The notes: generated by a model from the letters alone, not told the origin. A stretch of 64,000 bases of DNA from an uncultured Pseudodesulfovibrio sp. (GCF_963675635.1 NZ_OY776488.1:310001-374000); one strand, 5' to 3'. Positions 7,381 to 16,790 are shown, counted from the first letter of the stretch. Translations and numbers: made by a program.

Positions 7381-10300
7381 GTGGATATCGTCGGAACCGC
7401 CATACGTAAACCCGTTGCCGTCCTTGTGGGCGTCATTATGGTCACCATGTTCGGCGTGGTGGCCCTGCTCGGGCTTCCTTACCAGTTGTCACCCAACGTG
7501 ACCGAGCCTGTCATAACCGTCACCACTTCATGGAACGGCGCGACGCCTTATGAAATGGAACGCGATGTCATCGAGGAACAGGAAAAGGTTCTCAAGGGTA
7601 TTCCCGGCCTCATCAAGATGGAGAGTTCCAACTATAATTCCCTGTCTGAATTGACGTTGAAATTCGAAATCGGCACCGAGATTGACAGCGCCCTCTTGCG
7701 TGTGTCCAACAAACTCGACGAAGTGCCTGACTATCCTGATGATGTGGATCGGCCCATTATTTCCGCGACTGGTGCGTCCACGTCGCCCGTTATCTGGATG
7801 CTCCTCAAGGGGTTGCCAGAGAATACAGATGACGTCACAACGTACATGACATTCTTTGAAGACGAGATTCGTCAATACATTGAACGTATACCAGGTGTAG
7901 CAGACTTGTTCATGGGCGGGGGGCGCGAGGATGAAATGCACATCATCGTGGACCCGGCCAAACTTGCTTCCTACAACCTGACGGCCACTGAACTCATCAG
8001 TGTGCTGCAAAGCGAAAACGTGTCCGTATCCGCTGGTACCCTTGGTGTCGGGCGACGCGATTATCGAATTCGTACACCAGCCGAGTTCAAGTCCATCAAG
8101 GATATCGAATCCGTAGTTATTTCTTCTTCCGGTCAGTTTCGCGTTACCCTTGGTGATGTGGCAACGGTCGCTCGTGGAAATGAAAAGCCTGTCACCGTCA
8201 TGTTGCAGCGAGGTGCCACCGGCATTGCCGTAGGTGTTAAACCCGAGCCGGGGACTAATATCCTGTCCATGACCAATGCGGTGGAAGAAGTTGTCAATGA
8301 ACTCAACGCCGGGGTCCTGGCCCAGAAAGGCGTGTATCTTGACTGGGTTTATGATCAGCGTCCCTACATTGAAGGCGCCATTGATCTCGTACAGCGCAAT
8401 ATTCTGATCGGTTCCATTCTGGCGATTATTGTCCTGTTTGTTTTTCTTCAATCATTCAGTTCGACCATTATCGTGGCCGTCTCTATTCCCGTGTCCATTG
8501 TCGGTGCATTCATCATGTTCGCGGCGGCAGGTCGCTCGCTCAATATCGTTTCCATGGCAGGTATCTCGTTCGCCGTTGGTATGCTTGTGGATAACGCCAT
8601 TGTTGTTCTTGAAAATATCGACCGGCATCGTCGTATGGGTAAAACCGCCTTCAAGGCGGCCTACGATGGGGCGAGCGAAGTCTGGGGTGCAGTTCTTGCT
8701 TCGACCCTGACCACCGTGGCCGTGTTTCTGCCCGTTGTTTTCATGGAGCAGGAAGCCGGCCAGCTTTTCAAGGATATAGCCATTGCCGTTACGTGCGCCA
8801 TCGCCTTGTCGCTCTTTGTTTCGGTGCTGGTCATCCCCATGCTTGCCAACCAGTTTTATCGCATTGCTGAGAAAAAAAATGCCAATCAGGGTGATGGGCC
8901 GAGAAAACCCGCAGGTTTGTCCATAGCAAAGAGGGTGCTTACCCCGTTGACCTTGTTGGGCGGTAGATTTGCTGATTTCATCATCATGCTCTTGCGCATG
9001 GCTATCAATAGTTGGAAGAGTCGTGTTGTTACCGTTGTCAGTTTGACGCTGGTATCCGTGCTTATAGTCTGGACCATGTTCCCGAAGATGGAATACCTGC
9101 CGCAGGGCAATCGTAACTTTGTCATTTCAATCCTGATTCCTCCGCCGGGTCTTTCCTATTCGGAACGGTTTGACATCGGCAAGTACGTATTCGATCAAGT
9201 GGAGCCCCATTTCGGTAAACGCATCGGAGAGGTTCCGGGAATCGAGAACATGTTTTTCGTGTCGCATCCTACCATCAACCTTTTTGGTGCCAGCTCGACT
9301 GAAGAACAGAATGCTGCCGGTATGATTCCGCTTTTTATGCGGGTGCTCAATTCCATTCCTGGCATGTTCGGTGTTGCCTTGCAGTCCTCCATTTTCGAGC
9401 AAGGTATTGGTGAGGGGCGCGTTATTAACGTGGATTTCTCCGGCGATAACTTGGAACAGCTCGTCGCCGCTGCCGGAACCATGTTCGGCATGACCATGCA
9501 GTCCATTCAAGGAGTACAGGTACGACCTGTCCCATCACTGGAATTGCTGTATCCCGAAGTGCGTTTTCATCCCTATCGTGATCGGGTTCGTGCTTCCGGT
9601 TTGACTTCGAGTGACTTGGGCAAGGCCGTTGATGTTATTCTCGATGGTCGGAAAATCGGTGACTACAAGGAAGAAGGCAAAAAAAAGATTGACCTCGTGC
9701 TCAAAGCTTCCAAGGATGATATAGGCACGCCCGAAGAACTCTATTCGCAATTAGTGGCTACGCCCAAAGGATGGGCCGTGCCGCTTTCCTCGTTGGCATC
9801 TTTGGAGAATACGTACGGCGTGACTCAAATTCGACATCTCGAACGGAAAAGGACCATCACGCTTCAGGTCACGCCGCCAACGGATATGCCTTTGCAGGCC
9901 GCCATGGAGACCATTCAGCAGAAACTCATTCCCGCTGTCCAGCAGACAGGTGTGATGGAAGGAGTGCATGTTCAACTGTCCGGTGCGGCTGACAAACTTA
10001 CCGTCACGCGTGATGCCCTGCAGTGGAACTTCATCCTCGCAATCATCATTACGTATCTGCTCATGTCGGCGCTCTTTGAGAACTTCATCTATCCGTTCAT
10101 CATTCTGTTTACCGTCCCCTTGGCCGGAGCAGGAGGATTCCTCGGTCTGCGTTTGGAGAATATCTTCATTGCACCGCAGGCTCTTGATATCCTGACAATG
10201 CTTGGATTCGTCATTCTCATCGGTGTTGTCGTTAACAACGCCATCCTTATTGTGCACCAATCGCTCGGAAATATCCGAGAGCACGGTATGGAACACAAAG

Positions 10301-10542
10301 AAGCGGTCATTGAAGCCACCCGTACACGTCTGCGGCCGATCTATATGTCTGCAACAACGTCAATCTTTGGAATGCTCCCCCTCGCAGTGGCCCCCGGTCC
10401 CGGTTCGGAGTTGTATCGAGGACTTGGTGCGGTCGTGCTCGGCGGTCTTGCAATGTCCACCGTATTTACGGTGTTCGTCATCCCTGCGCTACTCATGTTC
10501 GTTATCGGTATGGAAAAGCGGGGCAGCAAAATAAACGCATAA
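7381..10542 (+). CDS. RND efflux pump permease (AcrB/MdtB-like)
   Basis: Inner-membrane proton-driven RND transporter of 1053 residues, the normal size. It starts with the first transmembrane helix (IRKPVAVLVGVIMVTMFGVV) and has the usual duplicated layout of two large periplasmic loops and twelve helices. The proton-relay aspartate motif GMLVDNAIVVLENIDRHR lies near residue 400, and a second-half counterpart VVVNNAILIVHQSL lies near 950. The start is GTG at 7381, preceded by a GGGGG Shine-Dalgarno sequence. Substrate cannot be deduced. The marR-adaptor-pump order suggests repression relieved by the substrate. Confidence 0.92.
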   Translation: MDIVGTAIRKPVAVLVGVIMVTMFGVVALLGLPYQLSPNVTEPVITVTTSWNGATPYEMERDVIEEQEKVLKGIPGLIKMESSNYNSLSELTLKFEIGTEIDSALLRVSNKLDEVPDYPDDVDRPIISATGASTSPVIWMLLKGLPENTDDVTTYMTFFEDEIRQYIERIPGVADLFMGGGREDEMHIIVDPAKLASYNLTATELISVLQSENVSVSAGTLGVGRRDYRIRTPAEFKSIKDIESVVISSSGQFRVTLGDVATVARGNEKPVTVMLQRGATGIAVGVKPEPGTNILSMTNAVEEVVNELNAGVLAQKGVYLDWVYDQRPYIEGAIDLVQRNILIGSILAIIVLFVFLQSFSSTIIVAVSIPVSIVGAFIMFAAAGRSLNIVSMAGISFAVGMLVDNAIVVLENIDRHRRMGKTAFKAAYDGASEVWGAVLASTLTTVAVFLPVVFMEQEAGQLFKDIAIAVTCAIALSLFVSVLVIPMLANQFYRIAEKKNANQGDGPRKPAGLSIAKRVLTPLTLLGGRFADFIIMLLRMAINSWKSRVVTVVSLTLVSVLIVWTMFPKMEYLPQGNRNFVISILIPPPGLSYSERFDIGKYVFDQVEPHFGKRIGEVPGIENMFFVSHPTINLFGASSTEEQNAAGMIPLFMRVLNSIPGMFGVALQSSIFEQGIGEGRVINVDFSGDNLEQLVAAAGTMFGMTMQSIQGVQVRPVPSLELLYPEVRFHPYRDRVRASGLTSSDLGKAVDVILDGRKIGDYKEEGKKKIDLVLKASKDDIGTPEELYSQLVATPKGWAVPLSSLASLENTYGVTQIRHLERKRTITLQVTPPTDMPLQAAMETIQQKLIPAVQQTGVMEGVHVQLSGAADKLTVTRDALQWNFILAIIITYLLMSALFENFIYPFIILFTVPLAGAGGFLGLRLENIFIAPQALDILTMLGFVILIGVVVNNAILIVHQSLGNIREHGMEHKEAVIEATRTRLRPIYMSATTSIFGMLPLAVAPGPGSELYRGLGAVVLGGLAMSTVFTVFVIPALLMFVIGMEKRGSKINA

Positions 10543-10945
10543 TAACAGCATGCTTTCGGCCGGAATTCCTTCGGGGATTCCGGTCGGGGGCTGTCTGACG
10601 GAAATTCATTTCCAGGATGCCTGAGTGCTTTCCTTGGCCTCATAGGACCGAGCAGTTTTGGAGCCATATGGGCGCATGAAGCATGTGCTCGGGTGTCGAT
10701 AGCCTGCTCACAAAAATCGAACGGGATACCTTCCATGGATTGGAAGGTATCCCGTTCGATTTTTGTGAGCAGATGCCATCGTATCAGTGTTTTTTTTAAA
10801 GGGAACAATGGCGGAATCTAGGGGATAGCGGACAACGGATGAACATACCGTCAGTTGTTGACTAAATGTTATACTGGACAATTATGAAACTCGATGAAAA
10901 AGATAAGAATAGAAAGCATTATTAGTTGTTTGATAAGGAGCAAGG
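10543..10945. other. 403-base gene-free stretch between the RND pump and a sensor kinase
   Basis: No convincing coding sequence is present. Just after the pump stop, an imperfect 12-bp hairpin (about 10560-10586, GGCCGGAATTCC paired with GGGGATTCCGGTC) may mark the end of the efflux transcript, although it lacks a T tract. The stretch then holds the long perfect hairpin listed separately. The last 25 bases carry the AAGGAG ribosome site of the kinase. Confidence 0.5.
10704..10772. repeat. Perfect 32-bp inverted repeat (hairpin with 5-base loop)
   Basis: The left arm 10704-10735 and right arm 10741-10772 are exact reverse complements separated by TGGAT. No T tract follows on either strand, so it is not an ordinary intrinsic terminator, and it does not lie inside a gene. 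Perfect pairing over this length is exceptional here: the other hairpins in the window have stems of about 5-17 bp. It might be a structured RNA, a remnant of a palindromic mobile unit or an assembly fold-back. Confidence 0.9.
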
Positions 10946-12127
10946 ATGACGTGGAGCACAATACTTGCGTGCGTTTTGATTTTTTTAGGTGCATTGGTGA
11001 TGCTGCGAAGCATAATGTACCACAAGAACCTGATGTTCACCGTTCAAGAGTCGATTGCGGGTTTTTCAAAACAGACTTCGGGCTTGGTGAAAATCCATAT
11101 GGCCTTTATGGTCTTTTTCTTCTTTGCCTATTTAGTTGTTATCTTTTTTTTCATGAGTCAGATAGATGTTATAGATGAACTGGTTATTGGTCTCATCTTC
11201 ATCTTTGGAGCTATTTTTGTCTACACTGGGATTATCATCCAGCGTAGGGCTTTTGATTTATTGAATAACATCAATATTGAGTTGAGAGAATACGCTGGTA
11301 AGCTTGAAGAGAATCAAGAGACGCTGTTGCATCTCAACGAAAACTTGAAGCAGGAAATCAAACAGAAAGAAATGGCTCAGCAGTCTGAGCAGTTGAAGTC
11401 AGATTTTCTTTCTCAAGTGTCCCATGAATTGCGAACTCCGCTTACTTCTATTTTCGGTTTTACCAAGCTCATAAAGAAAGATTTTGATTCAATCAGTTCA
11501 GAAATCGCCGCTGATGGACCCTCTGCGATAAAAAAAGACCGAATTTGGAAGAATATTTCCATTATTATTTGTGAATGTAGTCGATTAACTCGGATGATCA
11601 ATAATGTGCTCGACCTTGCCAAGATTGAATCTGGTCAGGCGACATGGAACGATAAGCCAACCTTACTGAAGGATGTCATCGAATCATCGGTTACGGCGGT
11701 GGAGGGGCTGCTTCTTGAAAAAGCTTCAGTGTCATTGAAAATTGATACACGTTCTTCTCTTCCTTCATTATATATTGATGCAGATTTGATCACGCAGGTT
11801 ATGGTCAATCTTCTCAGCAACGCAATCAAATTTACTGATTCCGGTGAAATCACCATTGAAACGACGGTGAGCGAGGATACCCTTGTGATAGCTGTCTGCG
11901 ACGAAGGCGTTGGCATGTCATCTGAAAGTCTTGATAGGATATTCGACAGGTACTATGTGGCGAGAAATGGGAACACCCTCAGTTCATCTAAACTCGGAAC
12001 AGGGTTGGGACTTCCCATCTGCAAGGAGATCATTGAACACTACAAGGGCGAAATTCTGGCTGAATCCGAGTTTGGAAAGGGCAGTTGTTTTTATGTCACG
12101 CTTCCGCTCAGCATGAGCGATGAGTAG
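10946..12127 (+). CDS. Membrane sensor histidine kinase
   Basis: A 393-residue kinase with three predicted transmembrane helices (about 5-25, 51-71 and 77-98) and no sizeable periplasmic domain. It probably senses a membrane or intracellular cue. A coiled coil (about 100-150) leads to the HisKA box SHELRTP with the phospho-acceptor H160. The ATP-binding domain has LSNAIKFTDSG (N box), CDEGVGM (G1) and GTGLGLPIC (G2), all intact. A strong AAGGAG site precedes the ATG. No response regulator is adjacent, so it is an orphan kinase, although a receiver-only protein lies at 16936-17307. Confidence 0.9.
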   Translation: MTWSTILACVLIFLGALVMLRSIMYHKNLMFTVQESIAGFSKQTSGLVKIHMAFMVFFFFAYLVVIFFFMSQIDVIDELVIGLIFIFGAIFVYTGIIIQRRAFDLLNNINIELREYAGKLEENQETLLHLNENLKQEIKQKEMAQQSEQLKSDFLSQVSHELRTPLTSIFGFTKLIKKDFDSISSEIAADGPSAIKKDRIWKNISIIICECSRLTRMINNVLDLAKIESGQATWNDKPTLLKDVIESSVTAVEGLLLEKASVSLKIDTRSSLPSLYIDADLITQVMVNLLSNAIKFTDSGEITIETTVSEDTLVIAVCDEGVGMSSESLDRIFDRYYVARNGNTLSSSKLGTGLGLPICKEIIEHYKGEILAESEFGKGSCFYVTLPLSMSDE

Positions 12128-12289
12128 TATTCGCAGACAGGCTCGTTGAAGGAACTACGGTGTAGTTTGTGCGGCTGTCGCTCGAAGAAGTGACATTGGT
12201 TTGAATAGTCTGAAATACGTCACGCCATGTTGCCCACTTCCCCCTACGCTGCTGACTTGGAAGGGGAGGCGGTGGACCTTGAGGCAGTT

Positions 12290-12586
12290 TTAATCACTTA
12301 CGCGGGTGGGGTTGTCGAGGACTCGTTCGATGGCGATACGAATTTTTGAGTTTATCTCGAAATCTGACAACCGGTTGGACAAGACGATTGAACCGGTTTG
12401 GGCATACCCGGCGGGGATCAGATTCAGGGTGAGCGCGTAGATATCCTGTATATCGAGATCTTCGAAAATGAAGTCTGGATAGTATTCCTGTATCAGTTCC
12501 GGGATGAGCGCTGCCACGCGAGTTTCGTTCCGGTTGATGATTTTGGAAACATCGACACCATTGATAGTCAATGATTTCTGTTGCAT
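12290..12586 (-). CDS. ComFB-family protein
   Basis: Small 98-residue protein of the late competence ComFB family. It shows the family arrangement INRNETRVAALIPELIQ, then DIQDIYALTLNLIPAGYAQ, then a C-terminal helix KIRIAIERVLDNP. ComFB domains were first seen in Bacillus competence loci, and some cyanobacterial members are reported as cyclic dinucleotide receptors. Its role here is unknown. The ATG at 12586 has a GAGGG site 7 bases upstream. A longer reading frame upstream lacks any conserved sequence. It is divergent from the unknown gene at 12738, which hints at joint regulation. Confidence 0.75.
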   Translation of the reverse strand: MQQKSLTINGVDVSKIINRNETRVAALIPELIQEYYPDFIFEDLDIQDIYALTLNLIPAGYAQTGSIVLSNRLSDFEINSKIRIAIERVLDNPTRVSD

Positions 12587-12737
12587 ATGGATATCCCTCA
12601 AGGCTTTTCGGTTTGAACAGTCAATCTCATCATACCTATGTTTCTGTGTCCGTGCAATGCAGGTGGTACACTTCGTGCTTGAAAAAACATAGCTTGCTGT
12701 TTGATCCATGTAATCACCGTGAGGCGAGAAGACTCCC

Positions 12738-13352
12738 ATGTCGACGCAACCTATTGAACAGACTGTACAAGGGTACACGTACAAAAAACCGAAACGCGCA
12801 CAGGATGACGCGGAGTTTTTGCTGGGCCCTGAACAGTCAAAAAAGCGTCAGGAAAACACGGTTGAGACGAGAGGTGATGTGCGCAATTATATTCGCGGAC
12901 TGCTGTCACAGGTCGAGAGTGGTGATGATGGCAGGCTGTCGTTCAGGGATGTTGTGGACCATCACGCACTGATTCAATCCAGTTGGAACAATGCAGTGAA
13001 GAACGAATTAGGACAACTTGGCGTGGATACGTTATCCCCATTTCGATTGATGTATGACCCGGCTGGCGCTGTGACTGTTGTCGGGGACTATGGGGACCGG
13101 GAAATGATCGACAGGTATTTCAGTACCAACCCGGGTCGGGTGCGGGAGATGGGAGACATTATTCAGTTCGGCCGGTTGGCGAGTACAGCTGAAAGCCGGC
13201 TTTCTGTACAGGACATGGATCAGACTCTGCAAACCGAGGCTATGGCGTGGTGGTACTCCTCCAATATGGACACCACGACATTGTTTGCCGGTGGAGGGAC
13301 GGTCTTCGGTGCTGGAAATACACCGTACAAGGGGCTGGATATACTCGTTTAA
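12738..13352 (+). CDS. Hypothetical protein, 204 residues
   Basis: I do not recognise this protein. It has no signal peptide or membrane segment. The N-terminal 60 residues are polar and charged, probably disordered. The middle (about 80-160) is mixed and contains DPAGAVTVVGDYGDREMIDRYF. The C-terminus is rich in glycine, alanine and tryptophan, and ends TPYKGLDILV. Codon use and base composition look like those of the neighbours. The ATG lacks a strong ribosome site, with only GGCGAG nearby. It is divergent from the ComFB-family gene and convergent with the aminotransferase. Confidence 0.65.
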   Translation: MSTQPIEQTVQGYTYKKPKRAQDDAEFLLGPEQSKKRQENTVETRGDVRNYIRGLLSQVESGDDGRLSFRDVVDHHALIQSSWNNAVKNELGQLGVDTLSPFRLMYDPAGAVTVVGDYGDREMIDRYFSTNPGRVREMGDIIQFGRLASTAESRLSVQDMDQTLQTEAMAWWYSSNMDTTTLFAGGGTVFGAGNTPYKGLDILV

Positions 13353-13373
13353 CGTTGCTTGTGTTTCTCGACA

Positions 13374-14549
13374 CTATGCATAAACTTTCAGATAGTGTTC
13401 CAACCGATTCATGCCTTCCTTTATATTCTCCATGGAGGTTGCGTAGGAGAAACGAATGAATCCTTCTGCTCCTTCGCCGAAATCTATCCCGGGCGTCACG
13501 CCTATCTTTGCTTTTTCCAGAATATCATAGGCCAGCTTGAGCGAACTGCCGTCGAACTTTGCGGCCAGATGACGCATGTTGACGAGTACGTAGAACGCGC
13601 CGGTAGGTGCGTGCTTGATATCAAATCCCATGCCGATCAATCGGTCGAGAATGTAAAGACGACGTTCGTTGTAGATACGCTTCATGCGGGCCACGTCCGG
13701 CTCGGCTTCCTTGAGTGCTGCCACTCCTCCCCATTGGGCCATACTGTTGGGGGAAATGAAGAAATTCTGGCATGCAGTCTGAAGTGTTCGCATGAATTCC
13801 GGCGGTGCAATGAGATAGCCGAGACGCCAGCCGGTCATGGCGTAAAGCTTGGAGAATCCATTCAGGACAAAGGCGCGGTCCGTGAATTCAAGGATGGAGT
13901 GTTCTTGTCCTTCATAGACCAAACCATGGTATATTTCGTCAGATATGATCCAGAGGTCGTGTTGTTCGGCGAGTTCGGCAATGGCCTGCATTCGTTCCTT
14001 GGAAAGCAGTGTGCCTGTTGGGTTTGCCGGAGAATTGATGAGAATGGCCTTGATGTTGTTGTTGACCTTGAGTGCTTCGCGAATGGCGGAAACGCGGTAT
14101 TGGAAGGCATCGTCTTCATATACAGGGATTTTGACCTGCTCGGCCCCGGCAAAGGAGATGAAGTTGTCATAACAGGCGTAACACGGGTCGCTGGTGATGA
14201 TTTGATCACCATCTTCAAGGATGGCGGAGAACAGGGCGAGCATGGCTGGACTGGTGCCTTGCGTGATGGCGATATTTGCCGGATCGATAGTAACGCCATA
14301 CCGTTCCCGGTAGTCGTCGCAGATGGCTTCGCGCAATTCGATGAGTCCCAACGAGTGTGTATAATGGGTGTGCCCTTTGTCCAGGGCCTCGCAGGATGCA
14401 CGTTTGACGCAGGCCGGGGTATCGAAGTCCGGCTCGCCCACTTCCATATGGATTATGGACTCACCGTTGCGTTCCATGGCCTGGGCCGCTTCAAGAATTT
14501 CCATGACCAGGAACGGGGTCAGTCCGCTACAGCGTTTTGAGATGCTCAT
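13374..14549 (-). CDS. PLP-dependent class I/II aminotransferase
   Basis: Cytosolic aminotransferase of the aspartate aminotransferase fold, 391 residues. Near the N-terminus EVGEPDFDTP is the substrate-binding loop typical of the family. DPCYACYDN and NSPANPTGT follow, with SDEIYHGLVY supplying the aspartate and tyrosine that hold the cofactor. LNGFSKLYAMTGWRLGY contains the Schiff-base lysine. The C-terminus keeps the substrate-carboxylate arginine in FIRFSYATS. The amino acid substrate cannot be assigned. The upstream terminator at 14568-14614 separates it from the FKBP gene. Confidence 0.9.
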   Translation of the reverse strand: MSISKRCSGLTPFLVMEILEAAQAMERNGESIIHMEVGEPDFDTPACVKRASCEALDKGHTHYTHSLGLIELREAICDDYRERYGVTIDPANIAITQGTSPAMLALFSAILEDGDQIITSDPCYACYDNFISFAGAEQVKIPVYEDDAFQYRVSAIREALKVNNNIKAILINSPANPTGTLLSKERMQAIAELAEQHDLWIISDEIYHGLVYEGQEHSILEFTDRAFVLNGFSKLYAMTGWRLGYLIAPPEFMRTLQTACQNFFISPNSMAQWGGVAALKEAEPDVARMKRIYNERRLYILDRLIGMGFDIKHAPTGAFYVLVNMRHLAAKFDGSSLKLAYDILEKAKIGVTPGIDFGEGAEGFIRFSYATSMENIKEGMNRLEHYLKVYA

Positions 14550-14567
14550 GTGTATGATCCGTCTGTT

Positions 14568-14614
14568 AAAAAAAGAAAACCCCCGCCCTTGCCGGATTCA
14601 GCAAGAGCAGGGGT
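14568..14614 (-). terminator. Intrinsic terminator of the FKBP gene
   Basis: On the minus strand a stem of about 13 bp (CCCCTGCTCTTGC paired with GCAAGGGCGGGGG, with wobble pairs) is followed by TTTTCTTTTTTT. It lies between the FKBP stop and the aminotransferase start. Confidence 0.85.
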
Positions 14615-14636
14615 AGTATACTCAATATGAAGGTAT

Positions 14637-15065
14637 TTATGCAACTTCCACAAGTTCGATATCAAAGATCAGGGTCTCTCCGGCTAGGGGATGGTTGCCG
14701 TCAAGGGTGACCATCTCTTCGTCGAATGCAGTGACGCGTACGTATGCAGGGTGATCGTCTTCGGTGCGGATTTCCAGCATGATGCCTTCTTCCAGTTCAA
14801 CGTCCGGAGGAAGTTGTTCTTTGCGAACCGTGAAGACCAGTTCTTCATTGGGAGTGCCGTAGCCTTCCTCGGGCGGAATTTCCACGGTCACGGCATCGCC
14901 GACATTCTTGCCGATGACGGCTTTTTCGAAACCGGCGATGACCATACCTTCGCCAAGTTTGAACTCAAGAGGTTCGCGGCCTTCACTGGAATCGAACTGG
15001 CTGCCGTCAGCCTTGAGTGTGCCGGTGTAATGGACTTTGACAGTGCTGCCTTTCTTGGCTGCCAT
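14637..15065 (-). CDS. FKBP-type peptidyl-prolyl isomerase (SlyD/SlpA-like)
   Basis: A 142-residue prolyl isomerase and folding helper of the cytoplasm. VHYTGTLKADGSQFDSS is the first FKBP strand with its active-site aromatic and aspartate residues. EFKLGEGMVIAGFEKAVIG follows. The inserted IF chaperone domain spans about 66-125 and starts EEGYGTPNEELVFTV. The SlyD metal-binding histidine-rich tail is absent, so it is closer to SlpA or archaeal-type FKBPs. A GGAG site lies 6 bases before the ATG. It has its own terminator. Confidence 0.9.
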   Translation of the reverse strand: MAAKKGSTVKVHYTGTLKADGSQFDSSEGREPLEFKLGEGMVIAGFEKAVIGKNVGDAVTVEIPPEEGYGTPNEELVFTVRKEQLPPDVELEEGIMLEIRTEDDHPAYVRVTAFDEEMVTLDGNHPLAGETLIFDIELVEVA

Positions 15066-15133
15066 AGTATCTCCTGGAAGTTTTTGTGGCCCCTGACAAG
15101 TTAGGGAATTACCACTGTATATATTTTTTTGAT

Positions 15134-16123
15134 CTAGAAGTCGAAGTTCATGACCTGACGGATTTCGTCCATGGTCTTCCGGGCATATGCACGGGCCTTT
15201 TCATTGCCGGCCTGCAGGATTTCCTGAACCATCTCGTCGGTACATGCGGCGCGGCGTTCGTGCAGGGGCGTCAGGAAGGTCTCCATGGATTCCATGAGTA
15301 ATTTCTTGCAGTCAACACAACCCCATGATGCGTTGCGGCAGCCTTCCTGAATCTCAGGGAGCTTGGCCGGATCGGTCATGAGCTTGTGATAGGGGTACAG
15401 GTTGCAGATCTCGGGATCACCCGGGTCGGACTTTCGCAGGCGGTTTTCATCGGTCTTCATGCCGCGGAGTTTGGGCATGATCTCGTCGATAGGTTCGGAG
15501 AGCATGATGGAATTGCCGTAACTTTTGGACATCTTGCGACCGTCCAGACCGGGCAGTTTGCACTCTTCGGTGAGCATGTCTGCCGGTTCCGGGAACAGTT
15601 CCGTCTTGTTCAGATGGTTGAAGCGGCGGGCTATTTCGCGGGTCAGTTCCAGATGCGGAAGCTGGTCCTTGCCCACGGGCACGGCGCACGGCTTATACAT
15701 CAGGATATCTGCGCTCATGAGCACGGGGTAGCCGAGGAAACCGAATGTGTTCAGTTCTTTTTGCGCCAGTTCGGTTTTCTGTTCCTTGTATGTGGGACAG
15801 CGCTCCAGCCAGCCCAGCGGGGTGATCATGGACAGGAGCAGGTTCAGTTCAGCGTGTTCCTTGACCATTGACTGCTGGAATATGCTGCACTTTTCCGGGT
15901 CCAGACCGGCGGCGATCCAATCCTTGACGAGACCGGGTACAAAACCCTTGGTCCTGGTGGGATCGGCATATTCGCTGGTCAGGGCATGCCAGTCGGCCAC
16001 GAAAAAGAAACAGTCGTATTCTTCCTGGAGTTTAACCCAGTTGGCTATGACGCCGAAGTAGTGACCAAGATGAAGGGGGCCGGTAGGCCGCATGCCGGAG
16101 ACGATGCGTTTTCTTTCGCTCAT
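15134..16123 (-). CDS. trpS: Tryptophanyl-tRNA synthetase
   Basis: Class I synthetase that charges tRNA-Trp, 329 residues from the ATG at 16123. The HIGH-type motif is PTGPLHLGHYFG near the N-terminus, and the KMSKS motif is intact in GRKMSKSYGN. MSADILMYKPCAVPVGKDQLPH is the substrate-binding helix region typical of TrpS. A longer frame upstream starts inside the preceding gene and is not conserved. It begins 25 bases after the M50 protease stop and is probably co-transcribed with it. A cysteine cluster near the C-terminus (CRNASWGCVDCKK) resembles the C-x-x-C features of some TrpS proteins. Confidence 0.95.
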   Translation of the reverse strand: MSERKRIVSGMRPTGPLHLGHYFGVIANWVKLQEEYDCFFFVADWHALTSEYADPTRTKGFVPGLVKDWIAAGLDPEKCSIFQQSMVKEHAELNLLLSMITPLGWLERCPTYKEQKTELAQKELNTFGFLGYPVLMSADILMYKPCAVPVGKDQLPHLELTREIARRFNHLNKTELFPEPADMLTEECKLPGLDGRKMSKSYGNSIMLSEPIDEIMPKLRGMKTDENRLRKSDPGDPEICNLYPYHKLMTDPAKLPEIQEGCRNASWGCVDCKKLLMESMETFLTPLHERRAACTDEMVQEILQAGNEKARAYARKTMDEIRQVMNFDF

Positions 16124-16148
16124 GATGAATGTGGTGTTGGCTAAAAGG

Positions 16149-16790
16149 TTACATGGGGATGCCGAGCAGTCCGGCCATTGTATGCACCAGGGGCAGGATG
16201 ATTTCGCCAACCAGTGAAAAACCGGTGAAGCGTCCCAACAGGATGATGCCGATGAGAAGAATAAATCCGTAGCGGCTTAAAGACATGAACTTGTAGGCTG
16301 CCTGCGGCGGTAGAAAGTACGCGACAACGTTGCTGCCGTCCAGAGGCGGAATAGGCAAAAGGTTGAATGCGCCCAGAATGAGGTTTACGAACACGCCGTA
16401 GTAGGCCACGGCATAGAACGCGCTTCGCCCGTCGATGTCGAAGGCGACCATGGCGTGAAATGTCAGCGCAAAAATCGCAGCCAGCAAAAAGTTCGTGCAT
16501 GGTCCGGCCATGGCCGTGAGCATCATGCCCTGACGTGGGTTCCTGAAATATCGTGCGTTAACCGGAACGGGCCTTGCCCAGCCGAACTGGACAAAGAAAA
16601 AGGCCAGTGTGCCGATGGGGTCCAGGTGCTTGAGCGGGTTGAGCGTCAGCCTCCCCTGGGATTTGGCCGTGGGATCGCCGAGCAGATAGGCCACAAAGCC
16701 GTGGGCGACTTCGTGACAGACCAGGGCGATAAGCAGACCGGGAGCCATGATGAGATACAGTTGGAGGTCCTGTGTGGTAATATCGAACAT
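16149..16790 (-). CDS. Site-2 protease family (M50) membrane metalloprotease
   Basis: A 213-residue inner-membrane zinc protease with about five or six hydrophobic helices. The catalytic HEVAH motif is at residues 26-30 in the second half of helix 1. The second metal ligand is the aspartate in IPPLDGSNV in a later helix. MAGPCTNFLLA is a further conserved segment. It lacks PDZ and CBS domains, matching the small Rip/YwhC-like group rather than RseP. The substrate is unknown. trpS follows 25 bases downstream, an arrangement seen in many deltaproteobacteria. Confidence 0.9.
   Translation of the reverse strand: MFDITTQDLQLYLIMAPGLLIALVCHEVAHGFVAYLLGDPTAKSQGRLTLNPLKHLDPIGTLAFFFVQFGWARPVPVNARYFRNPRQGMMLTAMAGPCTNFLLAAIFALTFHAMVAFDIDGRSAFYAVAYYGVFVNLILGAFNLLPIPPLDGSNVVAYFLPPQAAYKFMSLSRYGFILLIGIILLGRFTGFSLVGEIILPLVHTMAGLLGIPM

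Noticed and set aside
12128-12289. C/T- and G-rich blocks (CTTCCCCC and GGAAGGGGAGG) between the sensor kinase and comFB as a terminator
   Set aside because: On inspection the blocks are not inverted complements in the needed order and no T tract follows.
13359-14540. A 393-codon open frame on the plus strand opposite the aminotransferase
   Set aside because: It is antisense to a clear PLP enzyme, has no recognisable domain, and its composition follows from the codon bias of the real gene.
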